The position numbers and the translations under genes are program-made. DNA of 40,869 bases from CAMTWB01 sp037441775 (GTDB lineage Bacteria > Desulfobacterota > Syntrophia > Syntrophales > CAMTWB01): positions 1 to 40,869 of the forward strand of contig JBBIRO010000029.1 in assembly GCA_037441775.1 (NCBI GenBank), read 5' to 3'. The notes below the pieces were generated by a model. The model made no database searches. It was not told the origin of the DNA and saw only the letters and a list, made by a program, of their open reading frames with translations. Position 1 is the stretch's first letter, and each line of letters starts with the position of its first letter. Shown here in pieces: positions 34,197 through 40,869 of the stretch.

Positions 34197-34423
34197 GTTT
34201 GGCGGATAACCTGAAATGTCCGGGTTTACTGGCGCCAGCAAGCTGGACAAAAATATTGCCGCTTCCCCAGCAGTGAGAATATCTGTCCGTAACAGCTGCC
34301 GATATAAACTTCCCTCTTTCGGCAAGGGAGTATATGGGGGCTATTTTTGCGTGTCAAGGGATATTTGCCCGTTTTGGCAACATTACGTATCATGGAGGTC
34401 ACCGTATTTGCCCAGACAATTAT

Positions 34424-34460
34424 AAAAAGAGGGCGCCCCCTTGAAGACAGCGCCCCCTTT
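34424..34460 (-). terminator. Intrinsic terminator of the ilvBNC operon
   Basis: On the minus strand AAAGGGGGCGC pairs (one G-T) with GCGCCCTCTTT, followed by a T-run. It lies 23 bases after the ilvC stop codon. The region 34197-34423 between it and the glycosyltransferase shows nothing further I can name. Confidence 0.75.
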
Positions 34461-34482
34461 TTATCAATCGGCCGCTATTGTA

Positions 34483-35538
34483 TTACTTTTTGACGCTGTT
34501 TTCCGGTCGCAGCGCCCGGACCGCGGCGCCGGCCTGCCACATTTCCATCTGCTTTAAGGTTTCCAGTTCCTTGTTGAGGTGTTCCCGATAATCCGGGGTG
34601 CTGTTGGCCGCAAGGACGATTCTGGTCTCCTCACCGGATACCACCTTCTCGTAGAGCTTTTCGAAGACCGGGGCAACGGCATCACGGAAGGGACCCTTCC
34701 AGTCCAGGGCGCCGCGCTGGGCGGTGGTGCTGCAATTAGCGTACATCCAATCCATCCCGTTTTCTCCGACAAGAATAATCAAGCTCTGGGTCAGTTCTTC
34801 AACGGTCTCGTTGAAGGCCTCGGAGGGAGAATGACCTTTTTTTCTCAGCAGATTATATTGGGCCTCCATTACCCCGGCCAGGCAGCCCATCAAGACCCCG
34901 CGTTCGCCGGTCAGGTCGCTGTAAACTTCCTTTTCGAAGGTGGTGGGAAAGAGATAAATGGAACCAATGGCCATCCCCACTGCCAGGGCTCGCTCGCTGG
35001 CTCGCCCGGTGTAATCCTGAAAAACGGCATAGCTGGAATTGAGGCCGCTGCCGGCCAGGTAATTGGTCCTGAGTGACCTTCCAGAGCCTTTCGGTGCGAC
35101 CAAAAATACATCGACATCCGGAGGCGGAATAACTCCGGTCTGTTCCTTGTAGGTAATAGAAAAGCCATGGGAAAAATAAAGGGCGTCGCCGGGTTTGAGC
35201 TGGGCCTTGATGGCCGGCCACATCGCCTTCTGGCCGGCGTCAGAGAGCAGATACATGATGATCGTTCCCCGCTGGGCGGCTTCCTCCGGCGAAAAAAGGG
35301 TCTGGCCGGGCACAAACCCGTCGGCCAACGCCTTATCCCATGAGGGAGTGCCTTTGCGCTGTCCCACAATGACTGTCACTCCGTTATCTTTCATATTCAG
35401 GGCCTGACCAGGCCCCTGTACCCCGTAACCAATTACGGCCACCGTCTCCCTGCTGAGTAGTTCCCGGGCCCTTGCTACCGGAAATTCTTGCACTGTAACC
35501 ACATCTTCAATCACGCCACCAAAATTTATTTTTGCCAT
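34483..35538 (-). CDS. ilvC: Ketol-acid reductoisomerase, fungal-Ilv5-like
   Basis: 351 aa. NADPH motif GYGVQGPGQALN near residue 38, SHGFS, APKGSGR, metal-binding glutamate/aspartate segments EVYSDLTGERG and FNETVEE, and CSTTAQRGALDW. Converts acetolactate or acetohydroxybutyrate to dihydroxy acids in valine and isoleucine synthesis. From memory, long stretches (SGRxxR, GINSSYAV, GHSPSEAFNETVEE, CSTTARRGALDW, LRPEN) agree far better with yeast mitochondrial Ilv5 than with E. coli or typical class I bacterial KARI. Last gene of the Ile-leader operon, 32 bases after ilvN, with a GGGGGA site. Confidence 0.95.
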   Translation of the reverse strand: MAKINFGGVIEDVVTVQEFPVARARELLSRETVAVIGYGVQGPGQALNMKDNGVTVIVGQRKGTPSWDKALADGFVPGQTLFSPEEAAQRGTIIMYLLSDAGQKAMWPAIKAQLKPGDALYFSHGFSITYKEQTGVIPPPDVDVFLVAPKGSGRSLRTNYLAGSGLNSSYAVFQDYTGRASERALAVGMAIGSIYLFPTTFEKEVYSDLTGERGVLMGCLAGVMEAQYNLLRKKGHSPSEAFNETVEELTQSLIILVGENGMDWMYANCSTTAQRGALDWKGPFRDAVAPVFEKLYEKVVSGEETRIVLAANSTPDYREHLNKELETLKQMEMWQAGAAVRALRPENSVKK

Positions 35539-35570
35539 AAATCCCCCATTTTCAAGTTAGTTATACAATG

Positions 35571-36059
35571 TCACTTCTGCTCCAGTTCCAAAGCCACTAC
35601 TCCGGTTCTGGTGTAATCGTCAATGCCGAATGATTCCAAAAGGGCCAGGGCCGTCATGATTTCCTCCTGGCCCCCGGTAATTTCAATTATGTGGCCGCCG
35701 CAGTCGCTGCTTACCAGACGCCATCCTTTATCGACGACCATCTTTTCCAAATAAGCGGCTTGCTCCCCGGTGGCCCTCATTCTCGCCAGCAACAGCTCTC
35801 GGTGAATTGACTTTTGCTTGGAAAGATTTTCCACTTTGAGCACATCGACAATATTTTTCAACTGTTTTTCTATTTTTTTGACCACCTCTCGGCTATGTCT
35901 GGTGGTAATGACAATTTTGGTCAAGGCCGGGTCCCTGGTTGTATTGGCCGAGATGCTCTCAATGTTGAACCCGCGCCCACTGAAGGTTCCGGCAATCCGG
36001 GCCAGAACATCGGGTTTGTTGTTAACTAAAATAGCAAGGGTTGTTTCTTTGAGTTGCAT
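35571..36059 (-). CDS. ilvN: Acetolactate synthase small (regulatory) subunit, copy 1
   Basis: 162 aa. N-terminal ACT domain with LVNNKPDVLARIAGTFSGRGFNIESI, and the C-terminal ACT-like half common in full-length IlvH/IlvN. Binds valine for feedback control and activates the large subunit. AAGGAGAG site, 12 bases after ilvB; ilvC follows. This copy belongs to the operon controlled by the Ile-rich leader. Confidence 0.95.
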   Translation of the reverse strand: MQLKETTLAILVNNKPDVLARIAGTFSGRGFNIESISANTTRDPALTKIVITTRHSREVVKKIEKQLKNIVDVLKVENLSKQKSIHRELLLARMRATGEQAAYLEKMVVDKGWRLVSSDCGGHIIEITGGQEEIMTALALLESFGIDDYTRTGVVALELEQK

Positions 36060-36071
36060 GTTGATCTCTCC

Positions 36072-37778
36072 TTACATTGCCACTGGCTGTTGTCCCAGGG
36101 ACATTTCCGTCAAAGGGGCCCCGGGCTTGACCATCGGATATACTCCCTCTAAGGGTTCGATACGAAAGTCCATAACCGCCACACCCGGATGAGCAATGCC
36201 CTGCCGCAGGGTTTCCTCCACCTCGTCGGACCTGTCGCAGCGCAGCCCCAGCGCTCCGTAAGCTTCGGCCAGTTTGACGAAATCCGGGCAGCCGCTGATT
36301 CCCGATTGAGAATAGCGTTTGCCGTAATACATTTCCTGCCATTGACGCACCATCCCCAGGTAGCCGTTATTCAGGATTATCACCTTGACCGGCAGGTTGT
36401 ACTCAACAGCGGTGGCCAGTTCCTGGATATTCATCTGAATGCTGCCGTCACCGGCAATATTAACGACCAGGCGCCCCGGATGGGCCACCTGGGCACCGAT
36501 GGCGGCAGGAAGTCCGTAACCCATGGTGCCCAGCCCTCCGGAAGTAAGGAAGGTGTCCGGATAGTCAAAATTATAAAACTGGGCCGCCCACATCTGGTGC
36601 TGTCCCACATCGGTGGTGATGATCGCCTGGCCGCCAGCAATTTTATTCAATTTTTGTATCACATACTGGGGCTTGATGTTTTCGTTGCGACAATAGCTAA
36701 GTGGAACTTTTTTCTTCCAACGGGCGACCTCTTCCCGCCAAGGCGAATATTGATCAGGTCGACGCTCCGGCGCAGCCTGGTCCAGCATATCGTTAAGCAT
36801 TTGCAACGCCGGCTTACAGTCGCTTTGAATGGCCACGTGGGTGCGAAGAACCTTTTCCAGAGAGAGGGGATCTATGTCCAGATGAATGATTTTGGCATGG
36901 GGAGCGAAGGCTTCCACTTTCGATGTAACCCGATCATCAAAACGGGCGCCCACGGCAAAAAGGAGATCGCAATGGCTCACGGCCATGTTTGCATAGTAAG
37001 TGCCGTGCATTCCCACCATCCCCAGCCAGAGGGGAGAATGACCGGGAAATGAACCAATCCCCATCAGAGTGCTCGTGACTGGTATATTCAATCTGGTCGT
37101 AAGCTTTTGGAATTCCTCCGAGGCCTTACCGCGTAAAATGCCGCCACCGCACAGGATAAGCGGTCTTTCGGCCTTAAGCAGCAGGTCTATGGCCTCCCGG
37201 CAGCGCGCTTCCAGATATTTCCGCGATGGCAACTCCTCTTGAATATCAGCAGGGAAATCAATTTCAGCACTTTCCACCACTGACTGGATCACATCCTTTG
37301 GCAAATCCACCAGGACCGGACCGGGACGTCCGCTTCTGGCAATATAAAAGGCCTGGCGGATCGTCTGCGGCAGTTCCCGTACCTCCCGCACCAGAAAGTT
37401 ATGCTTGGTACAGGAACGGGTAATGCCGGTGATATCAACCTCCTGGAAGGAATCATTGCCAATGAATCTAGTCGGTACCTGTCCGGTGAAAACCACCATT
37501 GGAACCGAATCCAGAAATGCTGTCGCAATACCGGTTACCGCATTGGTTGCACCAGGGCCGGAGGTAACAAGCGAGACACCCACCTTGCCGGTGCTGCGGG
37601 CATAGCCGTCGGCGGCGTGGACTCCTCCCTGTTCGTGACGAACAAGAATATGCCTGATGTCCTGACGATGCATTTCATCGTAAAGATCCATCACCGCGCC
37701 ACCCGGATAGCCGAAAATCGTATCCACCCCTTCCATTTTCAATGCTTGAAAAAATATCTGTGCCCCTGTTAATTTCAT
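36072..37778 (-). CDS. ilvB: Acetolactate synthase large subunit, copy 1
   Basis: 568 aa, full length. Catalytic glutamate in RHEQGGVHAADGYAR near residue 50; thiamine diphosphate motif GDGSIQMNIQELATAVEYN ending in LNN. Joins pyruvate with pyruvate or 2-oxobutyrate as the first step of Val/Leu/Ile synthesis. GGGGG ribosome site. Preceded by an Ile-rich leader peptide and attenuator, so this set (with ilvN and ilvC) seems tuned to isoleucine supply. Confidence 0.96.
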   Translation of the reverse strand: MKLTGAQIFFQALKMEGVDTIFGYPGGAVMDLYDEMHRQDIRHILVRHEQGGVHAADGYARSTGKVGVSLVTSGPGATNAVTGIATAFLDSVPMVVFTGQVPTRFIGNDSFQEVDITGITRSCTKHNFLVREVRELPQTIRQAFYIARSGRPGPVLVDLPKDVIQSVVESAEIDFPADIQEELPSRKYLEARCREAIDLLLKAERPLILCGGGILRGKASEEFQKLTTRLNIPVTSTLMGIGSFPGHSPLWLGMVGMHGTYYANMAVSHCDLLFAVGARFDDRVTSKVEAFAPHAKIIHLDIDPLSLEKVLRTHVAIQSDCKPALQMLNDMLDQAAPERRPDQYSPWREEVARWKKKVPLSYCRNENIKPQYVIQKLNKIAGGQAIITTDVGQHQMWAAQFYNFDYPDTFLTSGGLGTMGYGLPAAIGAQVAHPGRLVVNIAGDGSIQMNIQELATAVEYNLPVKVIILNNGYLGMVRQWQEMYYGKRYSQSGISGCPDFVKLAEAYGALGLRCDRSDEVEETLRQGIAHPGVAVMDFRIEPLEGVYPMVKPGAPLTEMSLGQQPVAM

Positions 37779-37809
37779 ATTAACCCCCTAAACTTATACC
37801 GCTGAAACC

Positions 37810-37878
37810 AAAAAAAAACCGCTGCCTACCCTGGCAACGGTTTTTTGAAGGATTATGTAAAGCCTAAACCATCACCAG
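37810..37878 (-). promoter_or_regulatory. Transcription attenuator upstream of ilvB copy 1
   Basis: On the minus strand the terminator is CCGTTGCC, loop AGGGTA, GGCAGCGG (one G-T pair) at 37819-37840, followed by nine T. The competing antiterminator pairs 37866-37878 (CTGGTGATGGTTT, spanning the leader stop codon) with 37831-37843 (AAACCGTTGCCAG, the 5' arm of the terminator) over 13 continuous pairs including three G-U. A ribosome that reaches the leader stop covers the first strand and lets the terminator form; one stalled at Ile codons frees it. Confidence 0.85.
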
Positions 37879-37955
37879 TCCCCTCCGCGCAAGGGTATAA
37901 TTATCCCAAGAATAATTATGGCGATGTATTTTACAACAGCACGGTTCATAAGCAT
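37872..37955 (-). CDS. Ile-rich attenuation leader peptide
   Basis: 27 codons from ATG at 37955 with GGAG nine bases upstream. Seven of ten residues in the central run IAIIILGIII are isoleucine, all codons a ribosome would pause on when charged tRNA-Ile is scarce. The stop codon lies inside the antiterminator strand. Too short for standard gene finders; it has no function other than regulation. Confidence 0.85.
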   Translation of the reverse strand: MLMNRAVVKYIAIIILGIIIPLRGGDW

Positions 37956-37980
37956 CTGATAAATCTCCACTTCGGTTGAA

Positions 37981-38009
37981 CTCCTAGCAATTTGATTGCC
38001 CGGTGTCAA
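37981..38009 (-). promoter_or_regulatory. Sigma-70-type promoter for the Ile leader and ilvBNC
   Basis: Minus strand: TTGACA (38004-38009), 17-base spacer, TAGGAG (37981-37986). The -35 is perfect, the -10 weak. Position is right for the leader starting at 37955, so ilvBNC would have its own start separate from the upstream set. Confidence 0.5.
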
Positions 38010-38073
38010 GGTTTTTTTATGTTTTCCTGTCAATGTTCAGTCTGGGGTGGCGGCGGCTAAAAGGAGGTAGTAA

Positions 38074-38135
38074 CGCCCCTTGTGGCCGGCAAGCGGTCCT
38101 GCCTATTGCCAAGGTGGACAAAGGGCGCAAGGCCC
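38074..38135 (+). repeat. Dispersed intergenic repeat, copy 2
   Basis: 62 bases matching copy 1 (32254-32314, opposite strand): ten identical bases at one end, a variable 16-17 base middle, and a block with 30 of 35 identical bases. It lies between the ilvN copy 2 stop and the Ile-leader promoter. The remaining 38010-38265 shows no gene; open frames there lack start signals. Confidence 0.6.
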
Positions 38136-38265
38136 CTGCGTTACAGAGGATTGGGCAATTCCGGCTTCTCCCGCCAGAGAGGGAAAGTAAGAGTTTTTGC
38201 GCTTTACCAAAAGCATATTGTCTGGCCAGAAGTAACAGAACCTTTACGCCTTGGCCCAGATATTT

Positions 38266-38793
38266 TTACGCCACCCTAACGGGATATGGCGAATCGGCTG
38301 CAGCAACCATCGGGCCCGCATCTAAGGCGATATAGCCGGTCCGGTTCGCCTCCAGAACGCCGAACTGCTCCAGATAGGCAAAAACAGCGGCTGTTTCCTC
38401 TCTGTCCCCGGTAACCTCCAGTACCAATGAATCCTTATGACGAACCAGGATGCGACAGCCCAGGATTTCCACCGCCCGGATCAACTCCGACAATTTCTCT
38501 TTCTGCAATCGAACGCGCAGCAGCATAAGTTCCCGGTGGGTATATCCCGGGCCGGAATAATCCAGCACCTCGATCACATCCACCAGTTTCTCCAGCTGTT
38601 TTTTGATCTTGTCGGTAAAATCACCATCCGCCCGGCTGGTTACGGTAATTCGAGAAACAGCGGCATCCTGAGTTTCCGCCACACAAAGGGTCCTGATATT
38701 ATAACCCCGACTGCTGAACACCCCGGCCACCCGGGAAAGGACACCGGGTTGGTTGTTAACCAGGATCGTCAGGGTATGTTCTGCTGTGTTCAT
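38266..38793 (-). CDS. ilvN: Acetolactate synthase small subunit, copy 2
   Basis: 175 aa. ACT domain opening ILVNNQPGVLSRVAGVFSSRGYNIRTL, then DVIEVLDYSG and a second ACT-like half. Clearly diverged from copy 1, so not a recent duplication. It follows its large subunit after 88 bases. It carries a proline- and alanine-containing C-terminal extension of about 15 residues beyond copy 1. Confidence 0.94.
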   Translation of the reverse strand: MNTAEHTLTILVNNQPGVLSRVAGVFSSRGYNIRTLCVAETQDAAVSRITVTSRADGDFTDKIKKQLEKLVDVIEVLDYSGPGYTHRELMLLRVRLQKEKLSELIRAVEILGCRILVRHKDSLVLEVTGDREETAAVFAYLEQFGVLEANRTGYIALDAGPMVAAADSPYPVRVA

Positions 38794-38881
38794 AGTCTTT
38801 CTCCTGAATAAATAAATGCTTATGGCCGTTCGCTTTGTATCCTCTGGGCTAACTGTTTAAGCCCCTTCATCCTAAATCCCT

Positions 38882-40543
38882 TTATTTTCCATATATCATA
38901 TCCAGGTGACTGCCGCCGGGGGCGATGATCGGATAAACGTACTGTTCTGGATCCATCTGGACTTCCAGCAGGTAGGGCCCGGGAGAATTCCTGATGGCGG
39001 CGATTCCCGCTTCCGGGTCTTCCCCCAGCCTTATCCGGCTTGCGGGAATGCCAAAACCTCCGGCTACCGCCGTTAAATCCACGCTATTGCCCAGATCAAC
39101 GCAATTGACCCGGCCCTGGTAGAAAAGGTCCTGAATCTGGCGAACCATTCCCAAATTGCCGTTATTCAGGATCACCAACTTCACCGGCAGGCGGTAGTGG
39201 CTGATTGTAGCCAATTCCTGAATATTCATCAGGAATCCCCCATCCCCGGAGATGGACAGCACACAAGTGTTCGGCCTTCCCACCTGGGCGCCGATTGCCG
39301 CTGGCAGGCTGAATCCCATGGTGCCCATCCCGCCACTGGACAGGAGGCTGCGCGGGGAACGACATTTCCAGGAGCGAATAGTCCAGATCTGGTTTAAGCC
39401 TACATCGGCAACCACTGTTGTGTCTTCAGGCAGGGCCTCCTGCAACCGGGAAATGAAGCTTCCGGCAAAACCGCAGCCGCCATCGGGCAAGCCAGACTCC
39501 AACAGGCTGCGTTCCCGCTCGATCCTTTTGAGCCATTCGCTTTTCTTTTTGAAGTTAAGCAGCGGCATGATTCTCGCCAAAGCCTCGCGAATATCTCCCA
39601 CATAAGGGTAATCGATCTGGATATTCTTGCCGATAGACGTAGGATCGATATCGATCTGAGCCACTTGGGCCAGCGGAGCGAACTCCTCGGTAATAGGTGT
39701 CGTACGCTCGGTAAACCGGGTACCAACGGCCAGAATGAAATCCGCCTGATGGATGATCCGGTTGGCCAGCTCCTGGCCATGAGTACCGATAAATCCCAAA
39801 TGCATCTCCCTTGCATCGGGGATCGCATCAATACCCATCATGGTGGTAACAAAAGGAATCCCCGTCCGCTTTACCAGATCGGCCATCTCGGCGCTGGCGC
39901 CTCCAAGCTTAATTCCGCCCCCGATAATGATCACCGGCCGCTCGCTTTGATTGAGGGCACGGGCAATTTTATCGAGCTGTTCCGGGTTTTCCGATCCGCG
40001 GGATGAGCCGTTGGGAAAGGCCGCCCTAGCCGGTGGTGCCTCACAAGGCGCCGCCAAAACATCTTTGGGCAGATCCAGCAAAACCGGCCCGGTACGACCG
40101 TTTTGGGCCAGGTAGAAGGCTTGTCGGAGATTGGAAGCCAGGTTGCGTACCTGATTCACCTGAAAGCTATGCTTGGTTATGGGCATGGTAATACCGATAA
40201 TGTCCGTTTCCTGAAAAGCATCCCGCCCGAGCAGATCGGTATTGACCTGAGCTGTCAATGCCACCAGCGGGGTGGAATCCATAAAAGCGGTCGCAATACC
40301 GGTCACTAAGTTGGTGGCCCCCGGCCCGGAAGTGGACAGGCATACCCCGACCTTACCCGTTACCCGGGCATAACCGTCAGCTGCATGAGCCGCCGCCTGT
40401 TCGTGGCGCATCGTATAATGGCTGATTGGTTCATCAATTAATCGGTCATGAATGGGAAGGGTATTGGCGCCGGGATAGCCGAAAATGACTTCCACCCCCT
40501 CCTCCTTTAGAACCTGGATAAGTACATCTGCGCCGGTCTGCAT
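38882..40543 (-). CDS. ilvB: Acetolactate synthase large subunit, copy 2
   Basis: 553 aa from the ATG at 40543, which has AAGGAGG; an in-frame ATG 51 bases upstream lies in the attenuator region and is unlikely. Catalytic glutamate in MRHEQAAAHAADGYAR; thiamine motif GDGGFLMNIQELATISHY ending in LNN. A second, distinct anabolic acetolactate synthase with its own small subunit, preceded by a Val/Leu-rich leader. The two sets probably respond to different end products, as E. coli isozymes do. Confidence 0.95.
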   Translation of the reverse strand: MQTGADVLIQVLKEEGVEVIFGYPGANTLPIHDRLIDEPISHYTMRHEQAAAHAADGYARVTGKVGVCLSTSGPGATNLVTGIATAFMDSTPLVALTAQVNTDLLGRDAFQETDIIGITMPITKHSFQVNQVRNLASNLRQAFYLAQNGRTGPVLLDLPKDVLAAPCEAPPARAAFPNGSSRGSENPEQLDKIARALNQSERPVIIIGGGIKLGGASAEMADLVKRTGIPFVTTMMGIDAIPDAREMHLGFIGTHGQELANRIIHQADFILAVGTRFTERTTPITEEFAPLAQVAQIDIDPTSIGKNIQIDYPYVGDIREALARIMPLLNFKKKSEWLKRIERERSLLESGLPDGGCGFAGSFISRLQEALPEDTTVVADVGLNQIWTIRSWKCRSPRSLLSSGGMGTMGFSLPAAIGAQVGRPNTCVLSISGDGGFLMNIQELATISHYRLPVKLVILNNGNLGMVRQIQDLFYQGRVNCVDLGNSVDLTAVAGGFGIPASRIRLGEDPEAGIAAIRNSPGPYLLEVQMDPEQYVYPIIAPGGSHLDMIYGK

Positions 40544-40594
40544 TTTGTTACAACCTCCTTCCATAAAAAAAACCGCCCGGGAGCGGCTTATCAA

Positions 40595-40672
40595 TAAAAA
40601 AGCCGCAATCCCTGGGGGGACTGCGGCTTTCGTTGTCCTCTGCTATTTCAAAGACAACGAGCGGCAGCCCCC
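40595..40672 (-). promoter_or_regulatory. Transcription attenuator upstream of ilvB copy 2
   Basis: Minus strand terminator: GCCGCAGTCCC, loop CCCA, GGGATTGCGGC (11 pairs, one G-U) at 40602-40627, then TTTTTTATT. Antiterminator: CGTTGTC (40653-40659), CTGC (40664-40667) and GGGGG (40668-40672) pair with GACAACG (40631-40637), GCAG (40621-40624) and CCCCC (40615-40619), sequestering the 5' arm of the terminator. A smaller hairpin CCGC-N6-GCGG followed by eight T lies just before the ilvB ribosome site (about 40565-40584) and may add a second control point. Confidence 0.85.
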
Positions 40673-40743
40673 GTGGCTACGAGTACTACGAGTACATAGC
40701 CCAATCTCAGGAGATTGCCGCCTACATTAATCTTTGAAATCAT
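40648..40743 (-). CDS. Val/Leu-rich attenuation leader peptide
   Basis: 31 codons from ATG at 40743, with LLRL and then VLVVLV in the middle: ten of the codons 11-22 region and neighbours are Leu or Val, followed by ATGAAA. Its later codons and stop lie within the antiterminator strand, the classical geometry. Ribosome site is modest (TAGG). Confidence 0.85.
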   Translation of the reverse strand: MISKINVGGNLLRLGYVLVVLVATGAAARCL

Positions 40744-40777
40744 AAAATGCCTATCACCATATTTTAATTTCACTAAA

Positions 40778-40807
40778 AGAATAACAGAAGACAAATTCTC
40801 AAGTCAA
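40778..40807 (-). promoter_or_regulatory. Sigma-70-type promoter for the Val/Leu leader and ilvBN copy 2
   Basis: Minus strand: TTGACT (40802-40807), 18-base spacer, TATTCT (40778-40783), in AT-rich DNA about 35 bases upstream of the leader start. The rest of 40808-40869 to the window edge shows no gene. Confidence 0.6.
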
Positions 40808-40869
40808 GCATAATGTTTCAAATATCGTAAAAATTCGGTCCCGAGTGGCGACGGTTAAAATAGGGGCGA

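Noticed and set aside
38003..38335. Plus-strand open frame of about 110 codons
   Set aside because: No ribosome site or similarity. It contains the dispersed repeat and runs into the antisense of ilvN.
1..40869. tRNA, rRNA, CRISPR array, transposase or prophage genes
   Set aside because: No T-loop consensus with matching acceptor stem, no regularly spaced repeats and no recombinase-like protein was seen on either strand.

Overview
The window reads as chromosomal DNA of a strictly anaerobic, Gram-negative, diderm bacterium. It carries an oxygen-labile glycyl radical enzyme, a heterodisulfide-reductase (Hdr) module, an adenylylsulfate-reductase-like pair, and LPS inner-core genes (hldD, kdsB, a Kdo8N-type aminotransferase). 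This combination fits a Desulfobacterota-like sulfur anaerobe or syntroph; that placement is inference, since no rRNA or other marker is present.

Region 1 (1-8.6 kb) looks like a sulfonate-cleavage regulon. A glycyl radical enzyme (5207-7690) carries, at a constant offset of -3, every active-site residue I recall for isethionate sulfite-lyase IslA, and is followed by its radical-SAM activase. Upstream lie a PAS-AAA+ sigma-54 activator and, divergently, an acylating acetaldehyde dehydrogenase with its aldolase partner and an iron alcohol dehydrogenase. Near-perfect -24/-12 sigma-54 promoters precede both islA and the dehydrogenase gene. Two GTTGC-N6-GCAAC palindromes between the activator and the dehydrogenase look like its enhancer sites. 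The likely flow is isethionate -> sulfite + acetaldehyde -> acetyl-CoA or ethanol.

Region 2 (8.6-18.5 kb, minus strand) is a tightly packed operon: Crp-type regulator, tripartite tricarboxylate transporter (tctC, tctB, tctA), AprA-like flavoprotein, AprB-like ferredoxin, HdrA/QmoB-like protein with a fused MvhD domain, HdrC and HdrB. It converges on the islA operon. The most interesting reading is that sulfite is handled by an Apr-Hdr complex, possibly oxidised via APS; a carboxylate-reductase role is the alternative. Region 3 (18.9-21.7 kb, plus strand) has a YeiH/TauZ-type putative sulfate/sulfite exporter, an orphan PstS-like binding protein and a secreted rhodanese-fold protein without the catalytic cysteine.

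Region 4 (21.7-27.9 kb) holds a class II aldolase, a scar of three decayed gene fragments, a divergent S-adenosylmethionine synthetase, adenosylhomocysteinase, truA and a TrmJ-like methyltransferase. Region 5 (28-34.2 kb) is an envelope cluster: iron alcohol dehydrogenase and KdnA-like aminotransferase (Kdo8N synthesis), hldD, kdsB, an acyltransferase and a WaaE-like glycosyltransferase.

Region 6 (34.4-40.8 kb, minus strand) is a branched-chain amino-acid locus with two tandem acetolactate synthases and a fungal-Ilv5-like ilvC. Each ilvB is preceded by its own attenuator: a Val/Leu-rich leader peptide for the distal set and an Ile-rich one for the ilvBNC set, each with a terminator and a competing antiterminator readable in the sequence. 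I found no tRNA, rRNA, CRISPR array or intact insertion sequence.
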